A stretch of DNA of 64,000 nucleotides, taken from assembly GCF_030580915.1 (NCBI RefSeq), contig NZ_JAUQTA010000001.1, positions 2,170,001 to 2,234,000 of the forward strand. Direction: 5' to 3'. The notes beneath the pieces were generated by a model. It was not told the DNA's origin. It made no database searches and worked only from the letters and a program-made list of their open reading frames with translations. Both the position numbers and the translations under genes were made by a program. Within the stretch, counting starts at the first letter, position 1, and the number at the start of each line of letters is the position of its first letter. The stretch is from Nocardioides jiangxiensis. GTDB taxonomy: Bacteria; Actinomycetota; Actinomycetes; Propionibacteriales; Nocardioidaceae. This document shows, in pieces, positions 50,700-60,328 of the stretch.

Positions 50700-51722
50700 A
50701 TGGCCGAAGCACGGCGGACCACCCCGCGGCTGGCTGATGTCGCTGCGCATGCCGGGGTCAGCGAGGCCACGGTCTCGCGTGTCCTCAACGGCAAGCCGGG
50801 TCCGTCACCGACGACGCGCCAGGCCGTGCTCGCCGCGCTGGACGTGCTCGGCTACGAGCGACCCGGGCGCCCCCGTGAGTCGGGCGCGGGTCTGGTCGGG
50901 TTGATCACGCCGGAGCTCAGCAACCCGATCTTCCCTGCCATGGCGCAGGTGATCGAGCAGGTGCTCGCCCGTCACGACTACATTCCGGTCCTCGGCACGC
51001 AGACGCCGGGCGGGTCCACCGAGGACGAGCTCGTCGACGTCTTCATCGACCGCGGTGTGGCCGGCATCGTCTTCGTCTCGGGCCTGCACGCCGACATGAC
51101 CGCGGACCATGAGCGCTATGCGCGGATCGCCGCCCGCGGGGTGCCCTTCGTCCTGATCGACGGCTACAGCGACCGGATCGCTGCGCCGTTCGTCTCCGTT
51201 GACGACGAGGCCGCCATGCGCATGGCCGTCGACCACCTGGTCCAGCTGGGCCACGAGCGGATCGGCCTGGCAGTGGGGCCGGCGCGGTTCGTGCCCGCTG
51301 CGCGCAAGGTCTCCGGATTCCTCGATGCGATGGCAGCCCGCGGACTCGACGGAGACGATCTGGTGGCCCACTCGCTCTTCACGCTCGAGGGCGGGCAGAA
51401 CGCAGCGTCCGTCCTGCTCGACAAGGGATGCACCGCGATCGTGTGCGCGAGCGACATCATGGCGTTCGGGGCCATCCGGGCCGCGCGTGCGCGTGGTCTC
51501 GACGTGCCCGGAGACCTCTCGGTCGTCGGGTTCGACGACAGCCCGATGACCGCGTTCTCCGACCCTCCGCTCACCACGTTGCGCAAGCCCGTGGAGGCGA
51601 TGGGTGTCGCCGCGGTCGACGCGCTCCTCGACGAGATCAACGGCAACCCGGCTCACCGGACGGAGTTCGTCGTCCAGCCGGAGCTGGTCCTCCGAGGCTC
51701 GACCGACCGACGCGACGCCTGA
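50700..51722 (+). CDS. LacI-family regulator 1 (maltose/maltodextrin type)
   Basis: 340 aa from ATG 50700, directly after the alpha-glucosidase stop. HTH at about 10-30 (RLADVAAHAGVSEATVSRVLNG), hinge, and a periplasmic-binding-like sensor domain about 60-335 (GLVGLITPELSNPIFPAMAQVIE, CASDIMAFGAIRAAR, VVGFDDSPMTAFSDPPLTTL). It is strongly similar to the second LacI protein (56999), with the same SEATVSRVLN recognition region, so both may read the same operators. Last gene of the operon. Confidence 0.93.
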   Translation: MAEARRTTPRLADVAAHAGVSEATVSRVLNGKPGPSPTTRQAVLAALDVLGYERPGRPRESGAGLVGLITPELSNPIFPAMAQVIEQVLARHDYIPVLGTQTPGGSTEDELVDVFIDRGVAGIVFVSGLHADMTADHERYARIAARGVPFVLIDGYSDRIAAPFVSVDDEAAMRMAVDHLVQLGHERIGLAVGPARFVPAARKVSGFLDAMAARGLDGDDLVAHSLFTLEGGQNAASVLLDKGCTAIVCASDIMAFGAIRAARARGLDVPGDLSVVGFDDSPMTAFSDPPLTTLRKPVEAMGVAAVDALLDEINGNPAHRTEFVVQPELVLRGSTDRRDA

Positions 51723-51726
51723 TCCG

Positions 51727-52602
51727 TCACAGCGGGTCCAGCAGGGCGTCCAGGACCGGGTGCAGGTGCCTGCTCCTCAGCACGAGGGCTGCGTGGGCGG
51801 CCCCGGCCTCGAGCGCCTCGGGGAGGCCGGCGCCTGCGAGATGTGCCTGGAGCACGCCGGCGAAGAAGGCATCCCCGGCTCCGTTGGTGTCGACCACCTC
51901 GGTCGGGGCGGCGGCGACCCGGTGTGCGCCGCCGGCGGCGTCGACCGCGAGCGCTCCCTCGGCGCCGAGGGTGCAGACCGCGAACGAGGCTCCGAAACGG
52001 AGGCATCGCCTGGCCAGGGCCTCGGGGTCGTCCGTGGCGTCTGCGTTGAGGAAGACCGCGTCGGCGGCTTCCAGGAACGGCTGGTGGAAGACCGCCGTGC
52101 CGTCGTAGTCGTGGAGGTCCACCCACAGGGGCCGCCCCGTCGAACGGGCAAGCGGCAGCAGGCGGCGTGACGCGGCTGAGAGGTCGAGCACCAGGGCATC
52201 CGCCGTCGCCATCACTGACTGGAGGGCCGCGTCCCCCCGGGGGTCCGCCGGGTCCTCGCCGTCAGCGGGAGGTGCGAGGTAGATCGAGAGGCGTTCACCC
52301 CGAGGGGTCATCAGGTTCAGGTGCTTCTCGGTGGCTGCTGAGGGGGTCACCCGCAGCCGGACGCCGGCTCGGTCCAGGAGGTAGCGCACGCGCTCGCCGT
52401 CGTCGTCGACTCCGAGCCGGGTGGCGAGGACGGTGTCGCAGCCCAGCGTCGCAAGGCCGAGGGCCTTGCCTGCCGATGTCCCGCCCACCGTCTCCCACGA
52501 CCGGTCGGCGAAGACCGTGTGGGGGACGGGGGCGGGCAGCCGGTCGAGGAGGACGATCCGGTTCCACGAGGCGGGGCCGTGGACGAGGACGGATGGCGGC
52601 AT
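51727..52602 (-). CDS. PfkB/ribokinase-family sugar kinase
   Basis: 291 aa from ATG 52602. PfkB features: GGTSAGKALGLATLG near residue 40 and the second signature DTNGAGDAFFAGVL near residue 235, with the catalytic Asp. It phosphorylates a sugar or nucleoside at a hydroxymethyl group. It is the last cistron of the maltose-type ABC operon, 19 bp after the ATPase gene, an uncommon placement since intracellular alpha-glucosidase gives free glucose. It may be a glucokinase-like or fructokinase-like enzyme here. Its stop is 4 bp from the convergent LacI stop. Confidence 0.88.
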   Translation of the reverse strand: MPPSVLVHGPASWNRIVLLDRLPAPVPHTVFADRSWETVGGTSAGKALGLATLGCDTVLATRLGVDDDGERVRYLLDRAGVRLRVTPSAATEKHLNLMTPRGERLSIYLAPPADGEDPADPRGDAALQSVMATADALVLDLSAASRRLLPLARSTGRPLWVDLHDYDGTAVFHQPFLEAADAVFLNADATDDPEALARRCLRFGASFAVCTLGAEGALAVDAAGGAHRVAAAPTEVVDTNGAGDAFFAGVLQAHLAGAGLPEALEAGAAHAALVLRSRHLHPVLDALLDPL

Positions 52603-52621
52603 GGTCGCGGCTCTCCGGTCG

Positions 52622-53716
<1,095 letters not shown>

Positions 53717-53723
53717 GGGACTC

Positions 53724-54575
53724 CTATCCCTTGGTTCCGCCGGCGGTCAGGCCGGCGACGAGGTGCTTCTGGGCGAAGTAGAAGACGAGTGAGGCGGGCA
53801 GCATGATCAGCACCGCACCAGCGGTGAGCAGGTCCCACTGCGGGTTGAAGCGGGGGACGAACTGCTGCAGTCCGGCACCCAGCGTCAGGTTCTTGTCGCT
53901 GAGGATGAACGCGATGGCGTAGGCGACCTCGCCCCAGGCGGTGAGGAACGTGTAGAAGGCGGTGACGGCGAGGCCCGGTCGGGCCAGGGGCAGCACGACG
54001 TACCAGAAGGTCTTGAACGGCCCGAGGCCGTCGAGGGCGGCGGCGTCGTCGAGCTCGGCCGGGATGGTGTCGAAGTAGCCGCGGAGCATCCAGGTGCAGA
54101 ACGGCACCGCCACGGAGCAGTAGGCGATCACCAGTGAGGCCTTGGTGTCGATCAGGCCCAGGTTGGCCATGATGGTGTAGATCGGCACGATGAGGATCGC
54201 GACCGGGAACATCTGCGTGATCAGGAAGAGCCACATCACGCTGCGCTTGCCCGGGAAGTTGAACCTGCTGAGCGCGTAGCCCGCGGTGGCGGACATCGAG
54301 ATGCCGATGACCATCGTGAAGAAGGCCACGACCACGGAGTTGAGGAACCAGGACGGGAAGCTGGTCTCGAAGAGCACCCGGCGGTAGTTCTCGAGCGTCG
54401 GGTGGTCGAAGAGCCGGATCTCCGAGGACTGGATCGCGTCCTGGGGCTTCAGCGAGGCGAGGAAGACCCACACCACCGGGAAGAGCGCGATCGTCGTGGC
54501 CGTGAGGAGCGTGGCGTGCAGGCCGATGGAGGCCAGCGGGCTGCGCTGGTCGCGGCCGCGAGGCTTGCGGGTCAC
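53724..54575 (-). CDS. ABC sugar permease, MalG type
   Basis: 283 aa from GTG 54575 (GTGA overlap with MalF-type gene). Six membrane helices and the EAA loop AAALDGLGPFKTFWYVVLPLARPG for contact with the ATPase. C-terminal WDLLTAGAVLIMLPASLVFYFAQKHLVAGLTAGGTKG is typical. Partner of the MalF-type permease in a maltodextrin importer. Confidence 0.93.
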   Translation of the reverse strand: MTRKPRGRDQRSPLASIGLHATLLTATTIALFPVVWVFLASLKPQDAIQSSEIRLFDHPTLENYRRVLFETSFPSWFLNSVVVAFFTMVIGISMSATAGYALSRFNFPGKRSVMWLFLITQMFPVAILIVPIYTIMANLGLIDTKASLVIAYCSVAVPFCTWMLRGYFDTIPAELDDAAALDGLGPFKTFWYVVLPLARPGLAVTAFYTFLTAWGEVAYAIAFILSDKNLTLGAGLQQFVPRFNPQWDLLTAGAVLIMLPASLVFYFAQKHLVAGLTAGGTKG

Positions 54576-55579
54576 CAGACCTCTCCCTTGCTCTTGAGTG
54601 CGCGCCGGTACGCCGCGGCGTACACCACGAGCAGCGCGAGGATGAGGACGCCGTAGGTGGCGGCCAGCGAGTAGTTGCGGAGCCCCTCGAACGCCGCCCG
54701 GTACGAGCCGGTCACGAGGATCTCGGTCTCGCCAGCCGGCTGTCCGCCGGTGACGAAGTAGATGATCGGGAACATGTTGAAGGTCCAGATGGTGCCGAGG
54801 AGGATCACCGTCGAGCTCACCGGGCGGAGGCCCGGCAGTGTCACGTGGCGGAAGCGCTGCCACGGGCTGGTGCCGTCCATCTCGGCCGCCTCGTAGAGCT
54901 CGGAGGGGATCGACTGGAGGCCGCCGAGGATGGCGACCATCATGAAGGGCACTCCGAGCCACACGTTCGTGGCGACAGCCGCGAACATCGCTGTCCAGCG
55001 GTGGTTGAACCACTCCACCGGGTCCAGTCCCAGGTTGACCAGGATCGAGTTGATCAGGCCGAACTTCGGGTTGAAGAGGAACTTCCACGCGAAGGCACTG
55101 ACGAAGGCGGGAACCGCCCACGGGACGATGAGCAGGACGCGGTAGAGGCTGCGTCCGCGGAAGTTGCGGTTGAGGACCACCGCGAGGCCGAGCCCGATCA
55201 GGTAGTGGAGCAGGACGCAGGCGACGGTCCAGACGACGGTGTTGCCGAGGAGCAGCCAGAAGTGGCCGCGCTCGCCGGTCAGCAGGTCGGTGTAGTTGTG
55301 GAGGCCGACCCAGTGCCACCGGTCAGGGTTGGGCGTGCAGGACTGCGCGCCGCCGAGCGTCTTGCTGCAGACCTCGGCGCGCTGGTTGGTCTCGGTCAGG
55401 TTGGTGAAGGACTGGAGGACGCCGCGGACGAGCGGATAGAGCACGAGGGCTCCGAGGACGAAGATGGTCGGGGCCACCATCGCCCAGGCGTACCAGTGCC
55501 GGTCGAGGGTCCGCCGCAGTCGACCGCGGCGGACGGGGCCCGGCGTGACGCCGGGCCCCGCTGCACTGCTCGCGCTCAT
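54572..55579 (-). CDS. ABC sugar permease, MalF type
   Basis: 335 aa from ATG 55579 (ATGA overlap with the binding-protein gene). About six membrane helices after a cytosolic Arg-rich N-terminus; the extracytoplasmic loop near 60-95 has a Cys pair (AEVCSKTLGGAQSCTPN). EAA loop: EAAEMDGTSPWQRFRHVTLPGLRP. Expected to form the translocation pore with the MalG-type subunit. Confidence 0.93.
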   Translation of the reverse strand: MSASSAAGPGVTPGPVRRGRLRRTLDRHWYAWAMVAPTIFVLGALVLYPLVRGVLQSFTNLTETNQRAEVCSKTLGGAQSCTPNPDRWHWVGLHNYTDLLTGERGHFWLLLGNTVVWTVACVLLHYLIGLGLAVVLNRNFRGRSLYRVLLIVPWAVPAFVSAFAWKFLFNPKFGLINSILVNLGLDPVEWFNHRWTAMFAAVATNVWLGVPFMMVAILGGLQSIPSELYEAAEMDGTSPWQRFRHVTLPGLRPVSSTVILLGTIWTFNMFPIIYFVTGGQPAGETEILVTGSYRAAFEGLRNYSLAATYGVLILALLVVYAAAYRRALKSKGEVW

Positions 55580-56865
55580 GGCAGGTCGTACTCCGGCACG
55601 ACGTCGGCCTTGTACTTCGCGGCCGTCTGGTCGAGGGTCTTGTCGACGTCCGCGCCCTGGACGAGCACCTTGGTGGCCATCTCGTCGAGGGGCCCGAAGA
55701 AGAGGCCGCCTTCGGGGATCCACGGGCGGGCCTTGGCCACGTCGAGGGCCGACTTCCAGGCGGTGACCCGCTCGTTGTCCTTGATCAGGTCGTACGCGGC
55801 CTCGTTCGTCGGCAGCAGGCCGAGCTTGTCAGCGATGAAGGCCTCCGACTCGGGCGAGGTCATGAACTCGAGGAACGCCGTCGCGGCGTCCGCCTTCTTC
55901 TCGTCCATGCCCGAGTACACGACGTAGTTGTGGCCCCCCACGGGGGCGCCGGCACCCTGCGAGCCCGCCGGGACGGGAGCGATGCCGAGGTTGTCGAACC
56001 CGCCGAACTTCGGGTCCTTCGAGATGTTCGCGACCTCCCAGGGGCCGTTGATCACCATGCCGACCTTGCCCTCCTTGAAGAGCGTCATCATGGTGCCGTA
56101 GGAGTCGTTGGCGTCGGGCTTCGGGGCGGCGCCGGACTTCACCAGGTCCTGGGCGATCCGGATGCCGTCCTTGTTCGCCTTGGAGGCAACCTCGATCGTC
56201 TTCGTGTCGGTGTCGACCAGGTCGCCGCCCTCGCCGTACATGAAGGGGAGCATGAAGTAGCCGCCACTGTTGAGGTAGATGCCGTCGACATGGGCCTTCT
56301 GCTTCAGCAGCTTGGCGTCGGCCTTCACGTCGGCCCACGTGGCGGGCGCCTCGGTGATGCCGGCCTCCTTGAAGAGCTTCTTGTTGTACATCAGGCCGAG
56401 GGTGTCGGTGACCTGCGGAACGCCGTACGTCTTGCCGTTGTAGACGTCGGAGGAGAGCGCGGTGTCGAGGTAGTGGTTCTTCGTGAGGACGTCGCTGCCG
56501 TCGAGGGCGTACAGGTGGCCCGCTGCTGCGAACTCGGGGACCCAGGCGACCTCCGCGCGGAGGATGTCCGGTGCTCCCTCCCCGGCTTCGGCGGCGGTCT
56601 TGAACTTGTTCTGCGCCTCACCGAACGGCACCGACTGGTAGTTGATCTTCACGTTCGGGTACTCGGCGTTGAAGCGCTTGATCAGCTCCTTGAACGCGGG
56701 GCCCTCGTTCGTGGGATCGGAGGTGTCCCACCAGGTGAGGGTGGCCTTGAGGGACGCGTGGTCGGGCGTGTCGCTCGACGCGGCGGTCGTGCCCCCGCCT
56801 CCGCAGGCGGAGAGGACGAGGGCGACAGCGGCTAGGCCGGTGAGGCCGGGAAGGGTGCGGCGCAT
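55576..56865 (-). CDS. Maltose/maltodextrin-type ABC binding lipoprotein
   Basis: 429 aa from ATG 56865 with AAGGAG upstream. Lipobox ALVLSACGG with acylated Cys near residue 21, so it is a membrane-tethered solute-binding protein. The fold is MalE-like: LTWWDTSDPTNEGPAFKELIKRFNAEYPNVKI, DILRAEVAWVPEFAAAGHLYALD, VPQVTDTLGLMYNKKLFKEAG and EGKVGMVINGPWE. First gene of the importer operon, behind the CRP-like and LacI-like sites at 56913-56981. Confidence 0.94.
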   Translation of the reverse strand: MRRTLPGLTGLAAVALVLSACGGGGTTAASSDTPDHASLKATLTWWDTSDPTNEGPAFKELIKRFNAEYPNVKINYQSVPFGEAQNKFKTAAEAGEGAPDILRAEVAWVPEFAAAGHLYALDGSDVLTKNHYLDTALSSDVYNGKTYGVPQVTDTLGLMYNKKLFKEAGITEAPATWADVKADAKLLKQKAHVDGIYLNSGGYFMLPFMYGEGGDLVDTDTKTIEVASKANKDGIRIAQDLVKSGAAPKPDANDSYGTMMTLFKEGKVGMVINGPWEVANISKDPKFGGFDNLGIAPVPAGSQGAGAPVGGHNYVVYSGMDEKKADAATAFLEFMTSPESEAFIADKLGLLPTNEAAYDLIKDNERVTAWKSALDVAKARPWIPEGGLFFGPLDEMATKVLVQGADVDKTLDQTAAKYKADVVPEYDLP

Positions 56866-56912
56866 GGTGGGCTCCTTGAAGACAGCGGCTCGGGACCGGT
56901 GTGGCCGCACTC

Positions 56913-56928
56913 TGTGACGGCCATCACG
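56913..56928. promoter_or_regulatory. CRP-like palindrome before maltose importer operon
   Basis: TGTGA-CGGCCA-TCACG matches TGTGA-N6-TCACA at 9 of 10 fixed bases. It sits 48-63 bp before the binding-protein start. It has the same TGTGACGG beginning as the site at 43466 before the amylase. Confidence 0.5.
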
Positions 56929-56935
56929 GACCGTA

Positions 56936-56981
56936 GCAAGAACTTGCAGGCAATTGAAAGAGATTGCTGCAAGTTTTGCAG
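56936..56981. promoter_or_regulatory. Two LacI-type operators between importer and LacI genes
   Basis: GCAAG-AA-CTTGC (56936-56947) and CTGCAA-GTT-TTGCAG (56967-56981) are both perfect inverted repeats. The stretch is strikingly AT-rich for this genome. They cover the space between the divergent binding-protein gene (start 56865) and the LacI 2 gene (start 56999), so both would be controlled, LacI 2 by itself. Confidence 0.65.
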
Positions 56982-56998
56982 AGGTGTTTGATGGCTCC

Positions 56999-58018
56999 AT
57001 GGGGACTCTTGCGGAGATCGCACGTGAAGCCGGCGTCAGCGAGGCCACGGTCAGCCGGGTGCTGAACGCGAAGCCCGGCGTGAGCGCTGCCGCGCGCCAG
57101 CACGTCCTGATGGCCCTGGACGTGCTCGGGTACGAGCGCCCGACCAGGCTGCGGCGGCGCAGCGCGGGCCTGGTGGGGCTGGTGGTCCCGGAGCTCGACA
57201 ACCCGATCTTCCCTGCGATCGCGCAGGTGATCGAGGACTCGCTCACCCAGCGCCGCTACACACCGGTGCTGTGCACACAGTCGCCGGGCGGAATCGCGGA
57301 GGACGAGTACGTGGAGTCACTGCTCGACCACGGGGTCGCCGGCATCCTGTTCGTGTCGGGCCGGCACGCGGACGTCGGGGCAGACCATGAGCGTTACCGG
57401 GCCCTCGTCGGGCGCGGCATGCCGGTGGCCTTCATCAACGGGTACGTCGAGGGCATCCCTGCTCCCTTCTTCTCGACGGACGACGCGGCCGCGACGGAGC
57501 TCGCGGTGGCCCACCTCGTGCAGCTCGGGCACCGGCGGATCGGGCTCGCGACCGGTCCCGGACGGTTCACTCCCTCGCTGCGGAAGCGTGCTGGCTTCGT
57601 CGCAGCACTGAACCGGCTGCTCGGCCTCACCGCGCAGGAGGCAGAGAGCTGGGTCGAGGAGAGCCTGTTCACCGTGGAGGGTGGCGCGGCCTCCGCGGCG
57701 AGCCTCGTCGAGCGGGGCGCGACGGGGATCGTCTGTGCCTCCGACATGATGGCGATCGGCGCCGTCCGCGGCGTCCGTGATGCGGGTCTCTCGGTCCCCG
57801 GCGACGTGTCGGTGGTCGGCTTCGACGACTCGAACCTGATGGGCTTCCTCGACCCGCCCCTCACGACGATCCGGCAGCCGGTGCACGCCCTCTGCTCTGC
57901 GGCGGTGGCTGCCGTGGCCGATGCCATCGGCGGTGCGCCCGTGCCCGCGCGGGAGTACGTCTTCAAGCCCGAGCTGGTGCTGCGTCAGTCGACAGGTCCT
58001 GCACGCCCCGGGGCGTGA
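56999..58018 (+). CDS. LacI-family regulator 2 (maltose type)
   Basis: 339 aa from ATG 56999 (GTG 56984 and TTG 56954 are in-frame alternatives but would lie in the operators). HTH about 3-23 (LAEIAREAGVSEATVSRVLNA), hinge with ARQHVLMALDVLGYERPTR and sensor domain with CASDMMAIGAVRGVRDAG and VVGFDDSNLMGFLDPPLTTI. Divergent from the ABC operon, with two operators between. A close paralogue of the LacI at 50700. The expected effector is maltose or a maltodextrin. Confidence 0.93.
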   Translation: MGTLAEIAREAGVSEATVSRVLNAKPGVSAAARQHVLMALDVLGYERPTRLRRRSAGLVGLVVPELDNPIFPAIAQVIEDSLTQRRYTPVLCTQSPGGIAEDEYVESLLDHGVAGILFVSGRHADVGADHERYRALVGRGMPVAFINGYVEGIPAPFFSTDDAAATELAVAHLVQLGHRRIGLATGPGRFTPSLRKRAGFVAALNRLLGLTAQEAESWVEESLFTVEGGAASAASLVERGATGIVCASDMMAIGAVRGVRDAGLSVPGDVSVVGFDDSNLMGFLDPPLTTIRQPVHALCSAAVAAVADAIGGAPVPAREYVFKPELVLRQSTGPARPGA

Positions 58019-58028
58019 CCTCGCCGGC

Positions 58029-58055
58029 TGTCACAGATCGACGGCGCCTGGTGTC
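58029..58055 (+). promoter_or_regulatory. ECF41-type promoter
   Basis: TGTCACA at 58029-58035, exactly 16 nt, then TGTC at 58052-58055. The published ECF41 promoter pattern is TGTCACA-N16-CGTC, so 10 of 11 bases agree. It lies about 50 bp before the decarboxylase-like gene that precedes an ECF41-type sigma gene. Confidence 0.65.
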
Positions 58056-58104
58056 TTCATGTCGACCGCGATCACGAGGATCGCCACGAGCAAGGGAGAC
58101 GACC

Positions 58105-58689
58105 ATGACCACCCGCATCCCCGCCGCCGAGATCACCGGCCTGAAGGGCGCGATCGTGAAGGCGTTCAGCAGGAAGATGTTCGGCAAGGTGCCCGAGTCG
58201 CTCGGCGTCATGTGGCACAACCAGGCCGTGCTCGACGCGTCGATGGGCTTCGGGCAGAAGCTGAGGAAGTGGGACAGCTGCGACCCGGGCCTCAAGGCCT
58301 ACGCCCACATGGCCGTGGCGTCGTACATCGGCTGCAGCTGGTGCCTCGACTTCAACTACTTCATGGCCCGGCACGAGGGGCTCGACCTCGAGAAGGCGCA
58401 GCAGGTGCCGCGCTGGCGCGAGTCCGACGTCTTCACCCCGCTCGAGCGCGACGTCCTGGAGTACGCCGAGGCGATGACCGCCACGCCGGTGGAGGTCACC
58501 GACGAGCTGTCGTCCCGGCTCCTCGACGCACTCGGTCCGGCCGCGCTCGTCGAGCTGACCAGCGTCATCGGGTTCGCCAACCTGACCACCCGGGGCAACG
58601 TCGCGATGGGCATCGAGTCCGAGGGCTTCGCCGACTCCTGTGGCATGAAGCCGCTGGCCGCGCGCCCGGGAGTAGCGTCGCCGGCATGA
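58105..58689 (+). CDS. Carboxymuconolactone decarboxylase family protein
   Basis: 194 aa from ATG 58105 with AAGGGAG upstream. AhpD-like fold with the redox CxxC in YIGCSWCLDFN (about residues 77-80) followed by a His-containing helix (MARHEG), and LERDVLEYAEAMTATPVEVTDEL. Such proteins act as peroxidase-like reductants or decarboxylases. It is the COE partner that usually stands beside ECF41 sigma factors; the sigma gene start overlaps its stop by 4 bp. Confidence 0.92.
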   Translation: MTTRIPAAEITGLKGAIVKAFSRKMFGKVPESLGVMWHNQAVLDASMGFGQKLRKWDSCDPGLKAYAHMAVASYIGCSWCLDFNYFMARHEGLDLEKAQQVPRWRESDVFTPLERDVLEYAEAMTATPVEVTDELSSRLLDALGPAALVELTSVIGFANLTTRGNVAMGIESEGFADSCGMKPLAARPGVASPA

Positions 58690-59570
58690 GCGCCACCGCC
58701 CTCGGGGACGACCCGTTCGTCGCTCACCGCAGCCTGCTCTTCACCGTCGCCTACGAGATGCTCGGCTCCGCGGCCCACGCCGAGGACGTCGTGCAGGAGG
58801 CCTGGCTGCGGTGGGACGAGGTCGACCGGGCGACGGTGCGCGACCCGCGTGCGTACCTCGTCCGGATCGTCACCCGGCAGGCGCTCAACCGGCTGCGGAC
58901 GCTGAGCCGCCGCCGCGAGGAGTACGTCGGGGAGTGGCTACCGGAGCCGCTCCTCACCGTGCCCGACGTGGCCGAGGACGTCGAGCTCGCCGAGAGCGTG
59001 TCGATCGCGATGCTCACGGTGCTGGAGTCCCTCACGCCGACCGAGCGAGCCGTCTTCGTGCTGCGCGAGGTCTTCGACGTGCCCCACGACGAGATCGCGG
59101 CGGCGGTCGGCAAGACGTCGGCGGCCGTGCGCCAGATCAGCAGCCGTGCCCGCAACCACGTCGAGGCGCGGCGTCCGCGGATGCGGGTCAGCCGCGACGA
59201 GCAGCAGGAGGTCGTCGACAGGTTCGTCGCGGCGGTGACCACCGGTGACCTCCAGGGCCTGCTCGACGTGCTGGCCCCGGACGTCGTCCTCCTCGCAGAC
59301 GGTGGCGGGATCGCCAACGCCGTGCGGATGCCGATCCTCGGGGCGAAGAAGGTGGCGAACCTGCTCCGCCCGTTCCCGCGGGTGGCGGTCAACGCCACGG
59401 TGGAGACGTTCCCGCTCAACGGCGGTGTCGGCGTGCGGATCGACGACGAGGCCGGCGGCCCGACCATCGTCAGCGTGGAGATCGCCGAGGGACGGATCAC
59501 CCGGATCTTCGCCATGCGCAACCCCCACAAGCTGGGTTGGCTGGACGAGGCCATCGAGCTCCGGAGGTAG
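58686..59570 (+). CDS. sigJ: ECF sigma factor of ECF41/SigJ type
   Basis: 294 aa from ATG 58686. Sigma-2 about 10-75 (FTVAYEMLGSAAHAEDVVQEAWLRW) and sigma-4 about 105-160 (LTPTERAVFVLREVFDVPHDEIAAAVGKTSAAVRQISSRARN). A SnoaL-like C-terminal extension about 175-290 (VDRFVAAVTTGDLQGLLDVLAPDVVLLADGGG) replaces a separate anti-sigma factor and modulates activity, the defining trait of ECF41. No anti-sigma gene is present. A candidate autoregulated promoter is at 58029. Confidence 0.93.
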   Translation: MSATALGDDPFVAHRSLLFTVAYEMLGSAAHAEDVVQEAWLRWDEVDRATVRDPRAYLVRIVTRQALNRLRTLSRRREEYVGEWLPEPLLTVPDVAEDVELAESVSIAMLTVLESLTPTERAVFVLREVFDVPHDEIAAAVGKTSAAVRQISSRARNHVEARRPRMRVSRDEQQEVVDRFVAAVTTGDLQGLLDVLAPDVVLLADGGGIANAVRMPILGAKKVANLLRPFPRVAVNATVETFPLNGGVGVRIDDEAGGPTIVSVEIAEGRITRIFAMRNPHKLGWLDEAIELRR

Positions 59571-59596
59571 TGCGCTACAGTCGCAGGCGAACAAGA

Positions 59597-59687
59597 CACA
59601 CGGGAGTCCGCGGCAGTGGACTGAGAGGGAGCTGGAGCCGCTCCGACCGTTGAACCTGATCCGGGTAATGCCGGCGATAGGGACGTG
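59597..59687 (+). ncRNA. TPP riboswitch (THI element)
   Basis: The conserved core is plain: CGGGAGTCC, then GGACTGAGAGGG, and the second half GACCGTTGAACCTGATCC and GGGTAATGCCGGCGATAGGGA. It binds thiamine diphosphate and represses the operon. The CACG/CGTG closing stem ends where the ribosome site GAAGGAG (59687-59693) begins, so block of translation start is likely, with transcription effects possible. Confidence 0.96.
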
Positions 59688-59701
59688 AAGGAGTGCACCT
59701 C

Positions 59702-60328
59702 ATGGTGCCCCAGCTGATGTGCCTGGTGTCGTCCGTCGACGACCTCGCGCTGCTGCCTGCCCTCGCGATGGCGGGCGTCGACGCCTTCCAGGTCCGCGAC
59801 AAGCGTCTGGAGCGCGACGGCCTGATCGCGCTGACCAACCACGTGATGAACCTCGTGCCCGCCGCGAAGGTCATCGTCAACGACCGGATCGACGTCGCGG
59901 TCATCACCGGCGCCGACGGCGTCCACGTCGGTGCGTCCGACATGCCCGTCGCTGAGGTGCGGTCGATGGTCAGTCGCGCCCAGGGGCGCGGCTTCCTCTC
60001 CGACCGCTTCCTGATCGGCGCCACCTGCCGTACGGCGGCCGACGTGCGCGCCGCGGGTGACCTCGGCGCGTCGTACGTCGGGGTGGGGCCGGTCTTCGCC
60101 ACCACGTCGAAGGACGGCCTGCCCGACCCGCTCGGCGTGGAGGGGCTGGCCGCCGCGGTGGTGCCCGGGGGAGTGCCGGTCCTCGGCATCGGCGGGATCA
60201 CGCCCCGCAACGCCGTCGAGGTGGTGGCCGGGGGAGCCCACGGGGTGGCGGTGATCGGCGGCATCTGGAACGAGCCCGACCCGGTCGCGGCCGCCCGGGA
60301 GCTCGTCGCGGCGGTGCGTGCGCGATGA
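59702..60328 (+). CDS. thiE: Thiamine phosphate synthase
   Basis: 208 aa from ATG 59702, 8 nt after GAAGGAG (the GTG at 59693 lies within the ribosome site). Joins HMP-diphosphate and thiazole phosphate to thiamine phosphate. ThiE marks: FQVRDKR, VIVNDRIDVA, GVHVGASDMP, IGATCRT, YVGVGPVFATTSKDG and GIGGITPRNAVEV. First gene of the operon directly under the riboswitch. A second ThiE/TenI-fold gene is at 62307. Confidence 0.93.
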   Translation: MVPQLMCLVSSVDDLALLPALAMAGVDAFQVRDKRLERDGLIALTNHVMNLVPAAKVIVNDRIDVAVITGADGVHVGASDMPVAEVRSMVSRAQGRGFLSDRFLIGATCRTAADVRAAGDLGASYVGVGPVFATTSKDGLPDPLGVEGLAAAVVPGGVPVLGIGGITPRNAVEVVAGGAHGVAVIGGIWNEPDPVAAARELVAAVRAR

